A model generated the notes under the pieces. It was not told where the DNA came from. It saw nothing but the letters and a program-made list of their open reading frames with translations, and made no database searches. A stretch of 64,000 bases of DNA, from assembly GCF_003696315.1 (NCBI RefSeq), contig NZ_RFFN01000008.1, forward strand, positions 108,270-172,269. The letters are read 5' to 3'. Position 1 is the stretch's first letter; the number at the start of each line of letters is the position of its first letter. A program made the position numbers and the translations under genes. This DNA is from Pseudomonas songnenensis. GTDB taxonomy: Bacteria; Pseudomonadota; Gammaproteobacteria; Pseudomonadales; Pseudomonadaceae. This document shows positions 25,718 to 36,090 of the stretch, one piece after another.

Positions 25718-26905
25718 ATGCGCCATGTATTACGACGAGCCGGTTTCCTGGTCGCCCTCTCCTGCTGCGCCCCCTGGGCAATAGCCGCACCCGCCGAAGA
25801 GCTGTCGATCCGCATCGGTTATCTCGGCTATCGCCCCGACATCGGCCCGGTGCTCTCCAACGTCATTCCCGAGCCTGACGACGCTGGCCTGCGCGGCGCC
25901 GAGCTGGCGATTGCCGACAGCAACAGCACCGGCCGTTTCCTCAAGCACAGCTACGCGCTTGAGTCGGTCACCAGCGAGACTGCCGAGGACCTTCTCGAAC
26001 AGGCCGCCAAGCAATACGCCGATGGCTTGCGCCTGTTCGTGGTCAACGCCCCGACTGCAACCCTGCGCCAACTGTCCGATACCATGCCAGAGGCGCTGCT
26101 GATCAACGCCGGCTCGGCCGACGACAGGCTGCGCAGCCAGAATTGCCTGGCCAATGTCCTGCACACCTTGCCCAGCCGCAGCATGCTCGCCGATGCACTC
26201 GGCCAGTTCCTGGCCGCGCGCCGCTGGAATCGCTGGCTGCTGATCGTCGGCACCACCGCGGATGATCAGGCTTACGCCGATGCGCTGCGCCGTGCGGCCA
26301 AGCGTTTCGGTCATCAAATCGTCGCGGAAAAGCCCTGGAGCTTCGACAACGACCAGCGCCGCAGCGCCCAGGCCGAAATGCCGCTGTTCACCCAGGCCAC
26401 CGAGTACGACGTGGTGCTTGTGGCCGACGAGCGCGGCGACTTCGGCGAGTACGTGCCCTACCAGACCTGGCTGCCACGCCCGGTTGCCGGCACTCAGGGT
26501 CTGACCGCCACAGGCTGGCACAAGACCGTGGAAACCTACGGTGCCGCGCAGCTGCAGAAGCGTTTCGAGGCACATGCCAACCGCTGGATGAACGACCGCG
26601 ACTTCGCCGCCTGGATGGCGGTGCGCAGCCTCGCGGCGGCAGTCACCCGCCTGCGCAGCACCGACGCCGGGGCAATCCGTCAGTTGTCGCTCAGCGGCGA
26701 ACTGCCACTCGATGGCTTCAAGGGACGCAAGCTGAGCTACCGCTCCTGGAACGGCCAGCTGCGCCAGCCGATCCCGCTCGTGCACCCGCGGGCACTGGTT
26801 TCCAATTCCCCGCAGGAGGGCTTCCTGCATCCCACCAGCGAGCTGGACACACTGGGCTTCGATGCGCCGGAAAGCACCTGTCGTCTTAGCGAGGTTCGTC
26901 CATGA
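25718..26905 (+). CDS. Binding protein of the PQQ-dependent alcohol dehydrogenase system (type I periplasmic fold)
   Basis: 395 residues with a signal peptide ending near CCAPWAIAAPA. The mature part opens LSIRIGYLGYRPD and shows the two-lobed type I pattern (GLRGAELAIADSN; LLIVGTTADDQAYADALRRAAKRFG). It matches the family annotated as ABC transporter substrate-binding protein of the PQQ-dependent alcohol dehydrogenase system. AGGAG (25707-25711) supports ATG 25718. It is first in a five-gene operon with a Sel1 protein, a beta-propeller and an ABC ATPase/permease, and overlaps the next gene by ATGA. Its ligand is not known. Confidence 0.85.
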   Translation: MRHVLRRAGFLVALSCCAPWAIAAPAEELSIRIGYLGYRPDIGPVLSNVIPEPDDAGLRGAELAIADSNSTGRFLKHSYALESVTSETAEDLLEQAAKQYADGLRLFVVNAPTATLRQLSDTMPEALLINAGSADDRLRSQNCLANVLHTLPSRSMLADALGQFLAARRWNRWLLIVGTTADDQAYADALRRAAKRFGHQIVAEKPWSFDNDQRRSAQAEMPLFTQATEYDVVLVADERGDFGEYVPYQTWLPRPVAGTQGLTATGWHKTVETYGAAQLQKRFEAHANRWMNDRDFAAWMAVRSLAAAVTRLRSTDAGAIRQLSLSGELPLDGFKGRKLSYRSWNGQLRQPIPLVHPRALVSNSPQEGFLHPTSELDTLGFDAPESTCRLSEVRP

Positions 26906-27399
26906 AGCGATCAATGATTGGCGGTTTGCTGGGCCTGGCGATGCTGTCCAGTAGCGCGGTCCAGGCCGATGAGATGGGCTACGAAGCCTATGTGGACAGC
27001 CCCAAGCGCATCAAATGCCTCTACGGCTACGTGACTGCGAAGACCGGCAACTTCGACGCCGCCCGAGCTATCTTCGAAGACTGCGTGGCGCGCTGGAACG
27101 ACGTCTACTCACTGATCTCGCTCGCGCAGATGTACGAGAGCGGCAACGGTGTGGAGAAAGACCTGAGCAGATCCGCCGCCCTGCTCAAGCAGGGCGCCGA
27201 GCAGGCGGACAATGTCAGCTATGTCAGCCTGGCGCGCTATCACTGGGGCGTCGCGCTGGCCGAGGGACGCGGCGTCGAGGCTGACCCCGATGCCGCACGC
27301 AGCTGGTTGCAGCGCGCCGCTGCCGATGGCCAGCCGGAAGCGGATGAATACCTGCTGCGGCTGGAGCAAACTCGCGTGCCAGCACCAATCACACAATAA
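26902..27399 (+). CDS. Exported Sel1/TPR-like repeat protein
   Basis: 165 residues with signal peptide MKRSMIGGLLGLAMLSSSAVQA. Two Sel1-type helical repeats are visible: ISLAQMYESGNGVEKDLSRS with its AALLKQGAEQ helix, and GVALAEGRGVEADPDAARSW with LQRAAADGQPEA. Such repeats usually hold protein partners. It overlaps the binding-protein gene by four bases (ATGA), so the two are coupled. It is probably a periplasmic scaffold for the accessory system; the partner is unknown. Confidence 0.8.
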   Translation: MKRSMIGGLLGLAMLSSSAVQADEMGYEAYVDSPKRIKCLYGYVTAKTGNFDAARAIFEDCVARWNDVYSLISLAQMYESGNGVEKDLSRSAALLKQGAEQADNVSYVSLARYHWGVALAEGRGVEADPDAARSWLQRAAADGQPEADEYLLRLEQTRVPAPITQ

Positions 27400-27416
27400 C
27401 GACAAGAGAACCGGCC

Positions 27417-28388
27417 ATGCCAAGAACTGCCCTTGCCACTGCTATCGCCCTCGCCTTCAGCCTTGCTGCGGGCTCGGCGGCGGCCGCCACTGCCTACGTT
27501 TCCAACGAGAAGGACGACAGCATCAGCGTAATCGACCTGGACAAGATGGAAACCGTCGAAACCTTGCAGGTCGGCATGCGCCCACGGGGCCTTACCCTTT
27601 CCCACGACAACAAACTGCTCTACATCTGCGCCAGCGACTCGGACACCGTTCAGGTGATGGACCTGGCCACGCGGCAGATCATCAAGCAGCTGCCATCCGG
27701 TGCGGATCCGGAACAGTTCGCCCTGCATCCCAACAACAAGTGGCTGTACATCTCCAACGAAGACGATGCCCTGGTGACAGTGGTCGACGTCGACAAGGAG
27801 GAAGTGCTGGCGCAGATCGATGTCGGTGTCGAGCCGGAAGGCATGGCGGTCAGCCCGGACGGCAAGTGGGCAGTCAACACCAGCGAAACCACCAACATGC
27901 TGCACTGGATCGACACCAGTACCAATGAACTGGTGGACAACACCCTGGTCGATCAACGTCCGCGCCACGTCGAGTTCACCAAGGACAGCAAGCTGCTCTG
28001 GGCCTCGGCAGAAATTGGTGGCACGGTCAGCGTGGTGGATGTCGACAAGCGCGAGATCCTCAAGACGCTGACCTTCAAGATCAAGGGTGTGCACCCGGAC
28101 AAGGTGCAGCCGGTGGGCATCAAGCTCTCCTCCGATGGCAAATACGCCTTCGTCGCGCTAGGCCCGGCGAACCATATTGCAGTGATCGACGCGAAAACCT
28201 ACGAGGTGCTCGACTATCTGCTGGTCGGTCGACGTGTCTGGCACATGGCGTTCAACCCCGACGAGAGCCTGCTGTTGACCACCAACGGTGTCAGCGGCGA
28301 TGTTTCGGTGATCGACGTGGCGAAACTGAAGGTCACCAAATCGATCAAGGTCGGCCGGTATCCGTGGGGCGTGGTGGTCACGCCATGA
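27417..28388 (+). CDS. PQQ-dependent catabolism-associated beta-propeller protein (YVTN repeats)
   Basis: 323 residues with a signal peptide (ALAFSLAAGSAAAA). Seven YVTN-type blades repeat the pattern xVIDLDxxExxxxLxVGxxPxG, such as ISVIDLDKMETVETLQVGMR, LVTVVDVDKEEVLAQIDVGV and VSVIDVAKLKVTKSIKVGRY. It matches the beta-propeller family found only beside PQQ-dependent catabolism genes. It does not carry the vicinal Cys pair or the tryptophan-docking repeats of quinoprotein dehydrogenases, so it is unlikely to bind PQQ. Its end overlaps the ABC ATPase start by ATGA. Confidence 0.85.
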   Translation: MPRTALATAIALAFSLAAGSAAAATAYVSNEKDDSISVIDLDKMETVETLQVGMRPRGLTLSHDNKLLYICASDSDTVQVMDLATRQIIKQLPSGADPEQFALHPNNKWLYISNEDDALVTVVDVDKEEVLAQIDVGVEPEGMAVSPDGKWAVNTSETTNMLHWIDTSTNELVDNTLVDQRPRHVEFTKDSKLLWASAEIGGTVSVVDVDKREILKTLTFKIKGVHPDKVQPVGIKLSSDGKYAFVALGPANHIAVIDAKTYEVLDYLLVGRRVWHMAFNPDESLLLTTNGVSGDVSVIDVAKLKVTKSIKVGRYPWGVVVTP

Positions 28389-29254
28389 ACGCGCTGGAGG
28401 TCAGCGATCTCGGCTTCGCCTACGGCACCCGCCGGGCGCTCGACGGAGTGAGTTTCACCGCGGCACAAGGCCGTTTCACCGCATTACTGGGTCCGAACGG
28501 GGCTGGAAAGTCGACGCTGATCGCATTGCTGACACGCCTGTATGACCTGCAACAGGGGCAGATCCAGATTGCCGGCTTCGGCCTGCGCGAAACGCCGCGC
28601 AAGGCCCTGGCCCGACTCGGCGTGGTGTTTCAGCAGAGCACGCTGGATCTGGATCTGACGGTGGAGCAGAACCTGCGCTACCACGCTGCGCTGCACGGGA
28701 TGCCCCGGGCGCTGGCGACCGAACGAATCGAACTTGAACTGCAGCGCCAGCAGCTCGGCGAGCGCCGCCGTAGCAAGGTACGCGAACTCAACGGCGGACA
28801 CCGCCGGCGCGTGGAAATCGCCCGCGCGCTCCTGCACCGGCCCGATCTGCTGTTGCTCGACGAGGCCAGCGCCGGCCTCGACCCCGCCAGCCGTCAGGCG
28901 CTCAACCAGCATGTGCGCATGCTCTGCCAGGAGCAGGGCATGAGCGTGCTGTGGACCACGCACCTGCTCGATGAAGTCCATGCGGACGACGACCTGCTGG
29001 TGCTCAATCGCGGCCGGCTGGTCGCTCAGGGTAGCGTGGCTAGCGTGGCACTGGACGGCGAGGATCTGGCCGCGAGCTTCGCACGGCTGACCGGCGATGC
29101 TACGCAGTCCGCGCCAGCGCCTGCGCTACAACGTGGGAATCCGGCTGCGCCAGTCCCAATCCTTACGGCGCCTGCCGGTGCACCGGCAAAAGCGACCCCT
29201 GCGGCTGCCCACCACACAAACGCACCCCACGACTCAGGGCGGGAGACCTCATGA
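28385..29254 (+). CDS. ABC transporter ATP-binding protein of the PQQ-catabolism cluster
   Basis: 289-residue ATPase with Walker A GPNGAGKST (36-44), Q-loop VVFQQ, and Walker B LLLLDEASAGLD. The signature is unusual: LNGGHRRRVEIARAL in place of LSGGQ. A C-terminal Ala/Pro-rich tail of about 50 residues follows the catalytic domain. It starts inside the propeller stop (ATGA) and ends inside the permease start (ATGA). With the ABC-2 permease it should form an exporter, since the domain types are those of export or extraction systems. Substrate unknown. Confidence 0.88.
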   Translation: MNALEVSDLGFAYGTRRALDGVSFTAAQGRFTALLGPNGAGKSTLIALLTRLYDLQQGQIQIAGFGLRETPRKALARLGVVFQQSTLDLDLTVEQNLRYHAALHGMPRALATERIELELQRQQLGERRRSKVRELNGGHRRRVEIARALLHRPDLLLLDEASAGLDPASRQALNQHVRMLCQEQGMSVLWTTHLLDEVHADDDLLVLNRGRLVAQGSVASVALDGEDLAASFARLTGDATQSAPAPALQRGNPAAPVPILTAPAGAPAKATPAAAHHTNAPHDSGRETS

Positions 29255-30042
29255 CGATCTACTGGGAGTGCCTGCGCGGCATCGTCCTGCGCGAGTGGCT
29301 GCGTTTCGTCCAGCAGCGCTCGCGTTTCTTCAGCGCCCTGGTGCGTCCGCTGCTGTGGCTCGTGGTATTTGCCGCCGGCTTTCGCGCGGCGCTGGGTATC
29401 GCCATCATCGAGCCGTATGACACCTACATCACCTATGAAACCTATATCGTGCCGGGGCTGGCCTGCATGATCCTGCTGTTCAACGGCATGCAAGGTTCGC
29501 TGTCGATGGTCTACGACCGCGAGATGGGCAGCATGCGTGTCTTGCTGACCAGCCCGCTGCCGCGCAGCTTTCTGCTCACCAGCAAACTGCTGGCCACGGC
29601 GCTGATCTCTCTGCTGCAGGTCTATGCCTTCCTCGCCATCGCCTGGTTCTATGGCGTCCAGCCTCCGCCGCTTGGACTGATCGTCGCCCTGCCCGCCCTG
29701 CTGCTGGTGGCGCTGATGCTGAGCGCGCTGGGGCTGCTGCTGTCCAACGGCATTCGCCAGCTGGAGAACTTCGCCGGGGTGATGAATTTCGTGATTTTCC
29801 CGATGTTCTTCCTGTCCTCGGCGCTGTATCCGCTGTGGAAGATGCGTGAAGCCAGCGAATGGCTGTACTGGATCTGCGCCATCAACCCGTTCACCCATGC
29901 CGTGGAGCTGGTACGAAACGCGCTCTATCTGCGCCTGGCTCCCACAGCACTGGTGGTGTGCCTCGGCCTCACACTGCTGTTCAGCCTGCTCGCGGTGATC
30001 AGCTTCAATCCGCAACATGCCGCACTGCGCCGCGCGGCATAG
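29251..30042 (+). CDS. ABC-2 type permease of the PQQ-catabolism cluster
   Basis: 263 residues with about six hydrophobic helices. The ABC-2 signature region is MNFVIFPMFFLSSALYPLWK, followed by INPFTHAVELVRNAL, as in NodJ/DrrB-type export permeases. It overlaps the ATPase gene by four bases and is the last gene of the operon that begins at 25718. Together the pair predicts an exporter at the inner membrane that works with the periplasmic propeller, Sel1 and binding proteins. Confidence 0.88.
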   Translation: MTIYWECLRGIVLREWLRFVQQRSRFFSALVRPLLWLVVFAAGFRAALGIAIIEPYDTYITYETYIVPGLACMILLFNGMQGSLSMVYDREMGSMRVLLTSPLPRSFLLTSKLLATALISLLQVYAFLAIAWFYGVQPPPLGLIVALPALLLVALMLSALGLLLSNGIRQLENFAGVMNFVIFPMFFLSSALYPLWKMREASEWLYWICAINPFTHAVELVRNALYLRLAPTALVVCLGLTLLFSLLAVISFNPQHAALRRAA

Positions 30043-30047
30043 GCGAA

Positions 30048-30064
30048 TTACTACTTTGGTACCG
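30048..30064 (+). promoter_or_regulatory. TTGGTA element, copy f (upstream of the Cys-rich rhodanese-like gene and agmR)
   Basis: TTACTACTTTGGTACCG, with TTGGTA at 30056-30061 and a TAC-N7-GTA dyad. It lies 84 bases before ATG 30145, nearly the same spacing as copy e. A GTAGGATTTAAA stretch about 20 bases on could hold the -10 box. Confidence 0.65.
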
Positions 30065-30144
30065 GTTTTCCACTCCATCGTAGGATTTAAAAGGTGCGCC
30101 CATTGTTCTGTAATCGGCCTACCGAAACGCCAAGGACTACACCC

Positions 30145-30708
30145 ATGCTCAGGTCGCTGCTGCCCTTGCTCTTTGCCGCACTGCCTGGCCTCGGCTCGCC
30201 TCTGATCGCCTCGGCCGAAGAACAGCTCGCCCTGTTCTCGGCCGACGGTTACCGCCAGACGCAATACCGCAGCCCGACGCCACCATCCATCGAAGGTGCG
30301 CAGACTTTGGATACCGCGGCATTACAGGCATTGCTCGAAGCACAGCCCGACGTGGTGCTGGTGGACGTATATCGCAGCCAATGGCTAGCCGGTCGGTTCA
30401 TCGACAGTGAACCGCATGCCAACCTTCCAGGCAGCCTCTGGCTGGCCAATACTGGCGACGGGGACCTGCAACCCGAATGGGCACGTTATTTCAGCGATAA
30501 TCTCGCGCACGCCAGCCAAGGCAACCTGGAGCGGCCAATCGTGTTCTACTGCCGCTCCGACTGCTGGCTAGGCTGGAACGCCACCAGGCGCGCCCACGCG
30601 CTGGGCTATAAGACACTGTACTGGTATCGCGACGGGGTGGACGGCTGGGAACAAGCGGGCCTGCCCTTGTACCCCGCTACGCCGAAGCCCCTGCCTGGCA
30701 GCGACTAG
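30145..30708 (+). CDS. PQQ-dependent catabolism-associated Cys-motif protein, rhodanese-like
   Basis: 187 residues with a signal peptide (LLPLLFAALPGLGSPLIASA). A rhodanese-like core contains DVVLVDVYRSQW and the family motif FYCRSDCWLGWN. The two cysteines here (136 and 140) have three residues between them, C-x3-C-W, although the family is usually named for CXXCW. A rhodanese-type active loop with two cysteines suggests sulfur transfer or thiol redox in the periplasm, possibly with the SoxYZ-like carrier; this is inference. AAGGA supports ATG 30145. It has its own TTGGTA element and precedes agmR by 52 bases. Confidence 0.85.
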   Translation: MLRSLLPLLFAALPGLGSPLIASAEEQLALFSADGYRQTQYRSPTPPSIEGAQTLDTAALQALLEAQPDVVLVDVYRSQWLAGRFIDSEPHANLPGSLWLANTGDGDLQPEWARYFSDNLAHASQGNLERPIVFYCRSDCWLGWNATRRAHALGYKTLYWYRDGVDGWEQAGLPLYPATPKPLPGSD

Positions 30709-30760
30709 CTTCGCGAAACCAGCATGCCCCACCATAATCACAACAAAGAGGTGACCGGCC

Positions 30761-31426
30761 TTGTACAAGATTCTGATCGCGGACGACCATCCGCTGTTTC
30801 GTGAAGCCATCCATAACGTCATCCGCGACGGCTTTCCGGATAGCGAGATACTCGAGACCGCCGACCTGGACAGCGCACTGGCGCTGACCCTGGAACACGA
30901 CGATCTCGATCTGGTGCTGCTGGACCTGAACATGCCCGGCATGCACGGGCTGAACGGTCTGATCAACCTGCGCAACGAGGCGCCGACCATTCCGGTGGTC
31001 ATCGTCTCCGCCGAGCAGGACAAGCAGATCGTATTGCAGGCGATCACCTATGGTGCCGTCGGTTTCATCACCAAGTCTTCGCCACGGGCGCAAATGACCG
31101 ACGCCATCGAACAGATTCTCAACGGTAACGTCTACCTGCCGTCAGACATCATCCGCAGCCAGAAGCCCACCAGCCGCCATTCCCATCACAATGAACAGTC
31201 GATTCCACCGGAACTGCTGCAAGCCCTGACCCGCAAGCAACTGCTGGTGCTGGAGCGCATGACCAAGGGGGAGTCGAACAAGCAGATCGCCTATAACCTC
31301 GATATCGCCGAAACCACCGTGAAGGCGCACGTCTCGGCCATCCTGCGCAAGCTCAACGTGCACAACCGGGTCCAGGCGATTCTCTCGGCTGGCGATATCG
31401 ACTTCACCGCCTACCTGCGCCGCTGA
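30761..31426 (+). CDS. agmR: LuxR-type response regulator AgmR/ErbR (PedR1)
   Basis: 221 residues, matching AgmR/ErbR in length and text: [20 protein letters not shown], phospho-Asp55 in [15 protein letters not shown], and C-terminal HTH with [15 protein letters not shown]. It regulates PQQ-dependent alcohol oxidation in pseudomonads. The TTG start has AAGAGGTG about eight bases upstream; a rare start may keep levels low. It follows the rhodanese-like gene downstream of TTGGTA copy f, so autoregulation is possible. Its cognate kinase is not in the window. It is convergent with cysG. Confidence 0.93.
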   Translation: MYKILIADDHPLFREAIHNVIRDGFPDSEILETADLDSALALTLEHDDLDLVLLDLNMPGMHGLNGLINLRNEAPTIPVVIVSAEQDKQIVLQAITYGAVGFITKSSPRAQMTDAIEQILNGNVYLPSDIIRSQKPTSRHSHHNEQSIPPELLQALTRKQLLVLERMTKGESNKQIAYNLDIAETTVKAHVSAILRKLNVHNRVQAILSAGDIDFTAYLRR

Positions 31427-31454
31427 AGCGCGGCGCCTCAGCGCTGGGCTGAAA

Positions 31455-32849
31455 TTAGGCGCTCGCCTGGGCGCCTTCGAACCAGGCAAGTTTCTCGCGT
31501 AGCTGAACCACTTCGCCGACGATCAACAGGGTTGGTGCCTGCACCTGCTCCTGCGCGATCAGCTCCGCGAGCGTATCCAGCGTGCCGGTGAAGACTCGCT
31601 GATTACTCGTGGTGCCCTGCTGCACCAGGGCCGCCGGCGTACTCGCCGCACGGCCGTGGGCGATCAGTTGCTGGCAGATCACCGGCAAGCCCACCAGGCC
31701 CATGTAGAACACCAGCGTCTGCGCCGGGGCGGCGAGTTCCGCCCAGGGCAGATCGCAACTGCCGTCCTTGAGATGACCGGTGACGAAGCGAACAGATTGC
31801 GCATGGTCGCGATGGGTTAGCGGAATACCGGCGTATGCCGCGCAGCCGCTGGCCGCGGTAATACCGGGCACCACCTGGAACGGCACACCATGGGCCGCCA
31901 GCTCCTCGATCTCCTCGCCGCCGCGACCGAAGATGAACGGATCACCGCCCTTCAGTCGCAGCACGCGCTTGCCTTCCTTGGCCAGGGTCACCAGCTTCTG
32001 GTTGATCTGCTCCTGCGGTACCGCATGTTCCGAGCGTTGCTTGCCAACGTAGATGCGATCGGCATCGCGCCGGCACAGATCGATGATCGCCGGTGCAACC
32101 AGCCGGTCGTAGAGCACCACATCGGCCTGCTGCATCAGACGCAAGGCACGGAAGGTCAGCAGATCAGGATCGCCTGGGCCGGCACCGACCAGATAGACCT
32201 CCCCCAGTGCACGCGGCGCAGCACCGGCGAGCTTTTCAGCGAGCAGGCGCTCGGCTTCGGCGCTGCGACCGGCCAGCGCCTGCTCGGCGATCGGCCCCTG
32301 AAACGTCTCCTCCCAGAACACCCGCCGCTGCTGCACATTGGCAAACTTCGCCTTGACCTGAGCACGAAACTGCTTCGCCAGGCCGGCCAACTGTCCGTAC
32401 GCTGCCGGAATCCAGGTCTCGATACGCGCCCGGATAAGCCGTGCCAGCACCGGTGCATCGCCGCCGCTGGACACCGCAATCACCAGCGGCGAGCGGTCGA
32501 CGATGGCAGGAAAGATCACACTGCACAGCTCTGGGGAGTCGACCACGTTGACCGGCATACCCACCGCGTTGGCGTGCTGCGATACCGATGCGTTCAGCGG
32601 CTCGTCATCCGTTGCCGCGATGGTCAGCACGCAGCCCTGCAGGTCCTGTGGCTCATAGCCGCGATCCAGGCACTCGCCGCCGCCCGCCTCGACCAGCTGG
32701 ACCAGTTGCGGCTCGATGCTCGGCGCCACCACCCGCAGCCGCGCTCCAGCTTCACTCAACAGTCGGGCCTTGCGCAGCGCGATCTCGCCACCACCGACAA
32801 TCAGTACCGTGCGGCCTTTGAGGTTGTGGAACAGCGGAAGGTATTCCAT
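31455..32849 (-). CDS. cysG: Siroheme synthase CysG (methyltransferase/dehydrogenase/ferrochelatase)
   Basis: Trifunctional enzyme of 464 residues converting uroporphyrinogen III to siroheme for sulfite and nitrite reductases. The N-terminal precorrin-2 dehydrogenase/chelatase half (1-150) has [16 protein letters not shown]. The C-terminal SAM methyltransferase half (about 215-460) has [30 protein letters not shown] and [21 protein letters not shown] (given in part). ATG 32849 with AGGA eight bases upstream gives the usual N-terminus [13 protein letters not shown]. It follows serS on the same strand by 120 bases. Confidence 0.97.
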   Translation of the reverse strand: MEYLPLFHNLKGRTVLIVGGGEIALRKARLLSEAGARLRVVAPSIEPQLVQLVEAGGGECLDRGYEPQDLQGCVLTIAATDDEPLNASVSQHANAVGMPVNVVDSPELCSVIFPAIVDRSPLVIAVSSGGDAPVLARLIRARIETWIPAAYGQLAGLAKQFRAQVKAKFANVQQRRVFWEETFQGPIAEQALAGRSAEAERLLAEKLAGAAPRALGEVYLVGAGPGDPDLLTFRALRLMQQADVVLYDRLVAPAIIDLCRRDADRIYVGKQRSEHAVPQEQINQKLVTLAKEGKRVLRLKGGDPFIFGRGGEEIEELAAHGVPFQVVPGITAASGCAAYAGIPLTHRDHAQSVRFVTGHLKDGSCDLPWAELAAPAQTLVFYMGLVGLPVICQQLIAHGRAASTPAALVQQGTTSNQRVFTGTLDTLAELIAQEQVQAPTLLIVGEVVQLREKLAWFEGAQASA

Positions 32850-32879
32850 GGGCGAATCCTGGAGGGTGATTGGAGGTAC

Positions 32880-32910
32880 GGGCATCACAGCCATTACGGC
32901 CGTGATGCCC
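32880..32910 (-). terminator. Hairpin between serS and cysG
   Basis: Perfect arms GGGCATCAC (32880-32888) and GTGATGCCC (32902-32910) with a 13-base loop. It lies after serS and before the cysG start, with no T-run. It may terminate serS or modulate cysG. Confidence 0.4.
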
Positions 32911-32969
32911 CTTGTCGAATATCAAGGATCCGGTCTGATGCCTGGATCGCGATGACGCAGCGTCAGATA

Positions 32970-34301
<1,332 letters not shown>

Positions 34302-34322
34302 TTACTGTGAACGGTCGTCGGT

Positions 34323-34697
34323 TCATAACCTTGCGAGCATGAGGCCCGCCCAGGCTGCCAGCAAGCCACCGAGTACGCTGCCTCCGACGTAGGCGAAGGC
34401 GGTAGCCAGTTGACCACTTTCCAGAAGCCGCAAGGCGTCCAGCGAGAAGCTGGAGAAGGTCGTCAGCGCGCCGAGAAAACCGATGATCAGCGCGCCACGC
34501 AGCTCAGGCGAAATGTCCGGTCGCGCGAGAAAAGTGGCGTAGAGGTAGCCGATGAGCAGGCATCCCAGCAGGTTCACCGCCAGGGTGGCCAGATAGAAAT
34601 GCCGTGGCCACTGCGTGCTGACCCAGGTGGCGACGGCAAAGCGCAACAATGTTCCAACCACACCGCCGCAGGCGACGGCGATCGCCATGCGGATCAT
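34323..34697 (-). CDS. crcB: Fluoride exporter CrcB/Fluc
   Basis: 124-residue, four-helix membrane protein forming a dimeric fluoride channel. Family landmarks are [13 protein letters not shown] in helix 1, [13 protein letters not shown], and [13 protein letters not shown] with the conserved polar track. Its ATG overlaps the rarA stop by ATGA, so it is translated with rarA. I see no fluoride riboswitch upstream, because the gene is internal to an operon. Confidence 0.95.
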   Translation of the reverse strand: MIRMAIAVACGGVVGTLLRFAVATWVSTQWPRHFYLATLAVNLLGCLLIGYLYATFLARPDISPELRGALIIGFLGALTTFSSFSLDALRLLESGQLATAFAYVGGSVLGGLLAAWAGLMLARL

Positions 34698-36019
34698 CCC
34701 TTTCTCCGTTGTATGGGGCTTTCTCGATCGAGCCGGGCCAGATGTTCGAGCTTGTCGCGAATCTTGCTCTCCAACCCGCGCGGAGCAGGATGGTAGTAGC
34801 GACGCGGCTCCATGGCCTCGGGAAAATAATCCTCGCCCGCGGCATAGGCATCCGGCTCGTCATGGGCGTAGCGGTATTCGTTACCGTAGCCGAGTTCTTT
34901 CATCAATTTGGTCGGCGCATTGCGCAGGTGCAGCGGCACTTCCTGCGAACCATTTTCGGCGGCATCGCGCATCGCTGCCTTGAACGCGGTATAGACGGCG
35001 TTGCTTTTCGGCGCGCAGGCGAGATAGACGATCGCCTGCGCCACGGCCAGCTCACCTTCCGGACTGCCCAGCCGCTCCTGCACGTCCCAGGCATTCAGGC
35101 ACAGCGGCAGCGCGCGGGGGTCAGCATTGCCGATTTCTTCGCTGGCCATGCGTACGACGCGCCGGGCCAGGTACAGCGGGTCGCAGCCACCGTCGAGCAT
35201 GCGCGCAAACCAGTAAAGTGCCGCGTCTGGATTGGAGCCACGTACCGATTTGTGCAGTGCGGATATCTGGTCATAGAACGCCTCGCCGCCCTTGTCGAAA
35301 CGGCGCCGGCTGTCACCCAGCAAATCCTGCAGCAGATCGGTACTGATGGTGCCGCCCTGCTCCGCCAGATCGGAGGCGTTCTCCAGCAGGTTGAGCAGCC
35401 GCCGCCCATCGCCGTCGGCCGCGGCCAGCAACATCTGAAAGCTCTCTTCCGGCAATTCGAGGTGCAGGTCACCCAGCCCCTTTGGATCGCTCAGCGCACG
35501 GGAGACCAGTTTGCGCAACGCTGCCTCGTCGAGGCTTTTCAGCACGTAGACGCGGGCACGCGAGAGCAACGCATTGTTGAGTTCGAAGGATGGATTTTCG
35601 GTGGTCGCGCCGATGAAGATCAGCGTGCCGTCTTCAACGTAAGGCAGAAAGGCATCCTGCTGCGACTTGTTGAAGCGATGCACCTCATCGACAAACAGGA
35701 TGGTCCGCCGGCCATATTGCGCAGCCTGCTGCTTGGCGATCTCCACTGCCTGGCGGATTTCCTTCACCCCGGCGAGCACGGCCGAAACCGTCTCGAAATG
35801 GGCGTCTGACACCTTGGCCAAGAGCCGCGCCAGGGTGGTCTTGCCGACCCCGGGCGGGCCCCAGAACACCATGGAATGCAGCGCGCCCTGCTCCAGCGCC
35901 TCGCGCAACGGCTTGCCGCGGGCAAGCAGGTGCTCCTGCCCGACGTATTCGTCGAGGCTGGCTGCGCGCAGACGCGCGGCAAGTGGCTGGGCGACGGGTT
36001 CGCGGCTGAACAGGTCCAT
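34694..36019 (-). CDS. rarA: Replication-associated recombination protein A (RarA/MgsA)
   Basis: AAA+ ATPase of 441 residues acting at stalled replication forks, related to clamp-loader subunits. Walker A is [15 protein letters not shown] (about 54-68), Walker B is [12 protein letters not shown], and sensor 1 is [12 protein letters not shown]. The C-terminal tetramerisation region includes the motif [15 protein letters not shown]. Length and start [18 protein letters not shown] are typical. It lies between lolA and crcB on one strand. Confidence 0.97.
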   Translation of the reverse strand: MDLFSREPVAQPLAARLRAASLDEYVGQEHLLARGKPLREALEQGALHSMVFWGPPGVGKTTLARLLAKVSDAHFETVSAVLAGVKEIRQAVEIAKQQAAQYGRRTILFVDEVHRFNKSQQDAFLPYVEDGTLIFIGATTENPSFELNNALLSRARVYVLKSLDEAALRKLVSRALSDPKGLGDLHLELPEESFQMLLAAADGDGRRLLNLLENASDLAEQGGTISTDLLQDLLGDSRRRFDKGGEAFYDQISALHKSVRGSNPDAALYWFARMLDGGCDPLYLARRVVRMASEEIGNADPRALPLCLNAWDVQERLGSPEGELAVAQAIVYLACAPKSNAVYTAFKAAMRDAAENGSQEVPLHLRNAPTKLMKELGYGNEYRYAHDEPDAYAAGEDYFPEAMEPRRYYHPAPRGLESKIRDKLEHLARLDRESPIQRRKG

Positions 36020-36090
36020 TGCGGACGGTTACCTCAATTGCAGCGGCCTGCAATTACGCAGGCCGCTGAAAACGAAATGCCGGACGTAGG

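Noticed and set aside
28214..28468. Minus-strand frame across the propeller/ATPase junction
   Set aside because: The plus strand here carries two coupled genes; the opposite frame is a shadow.
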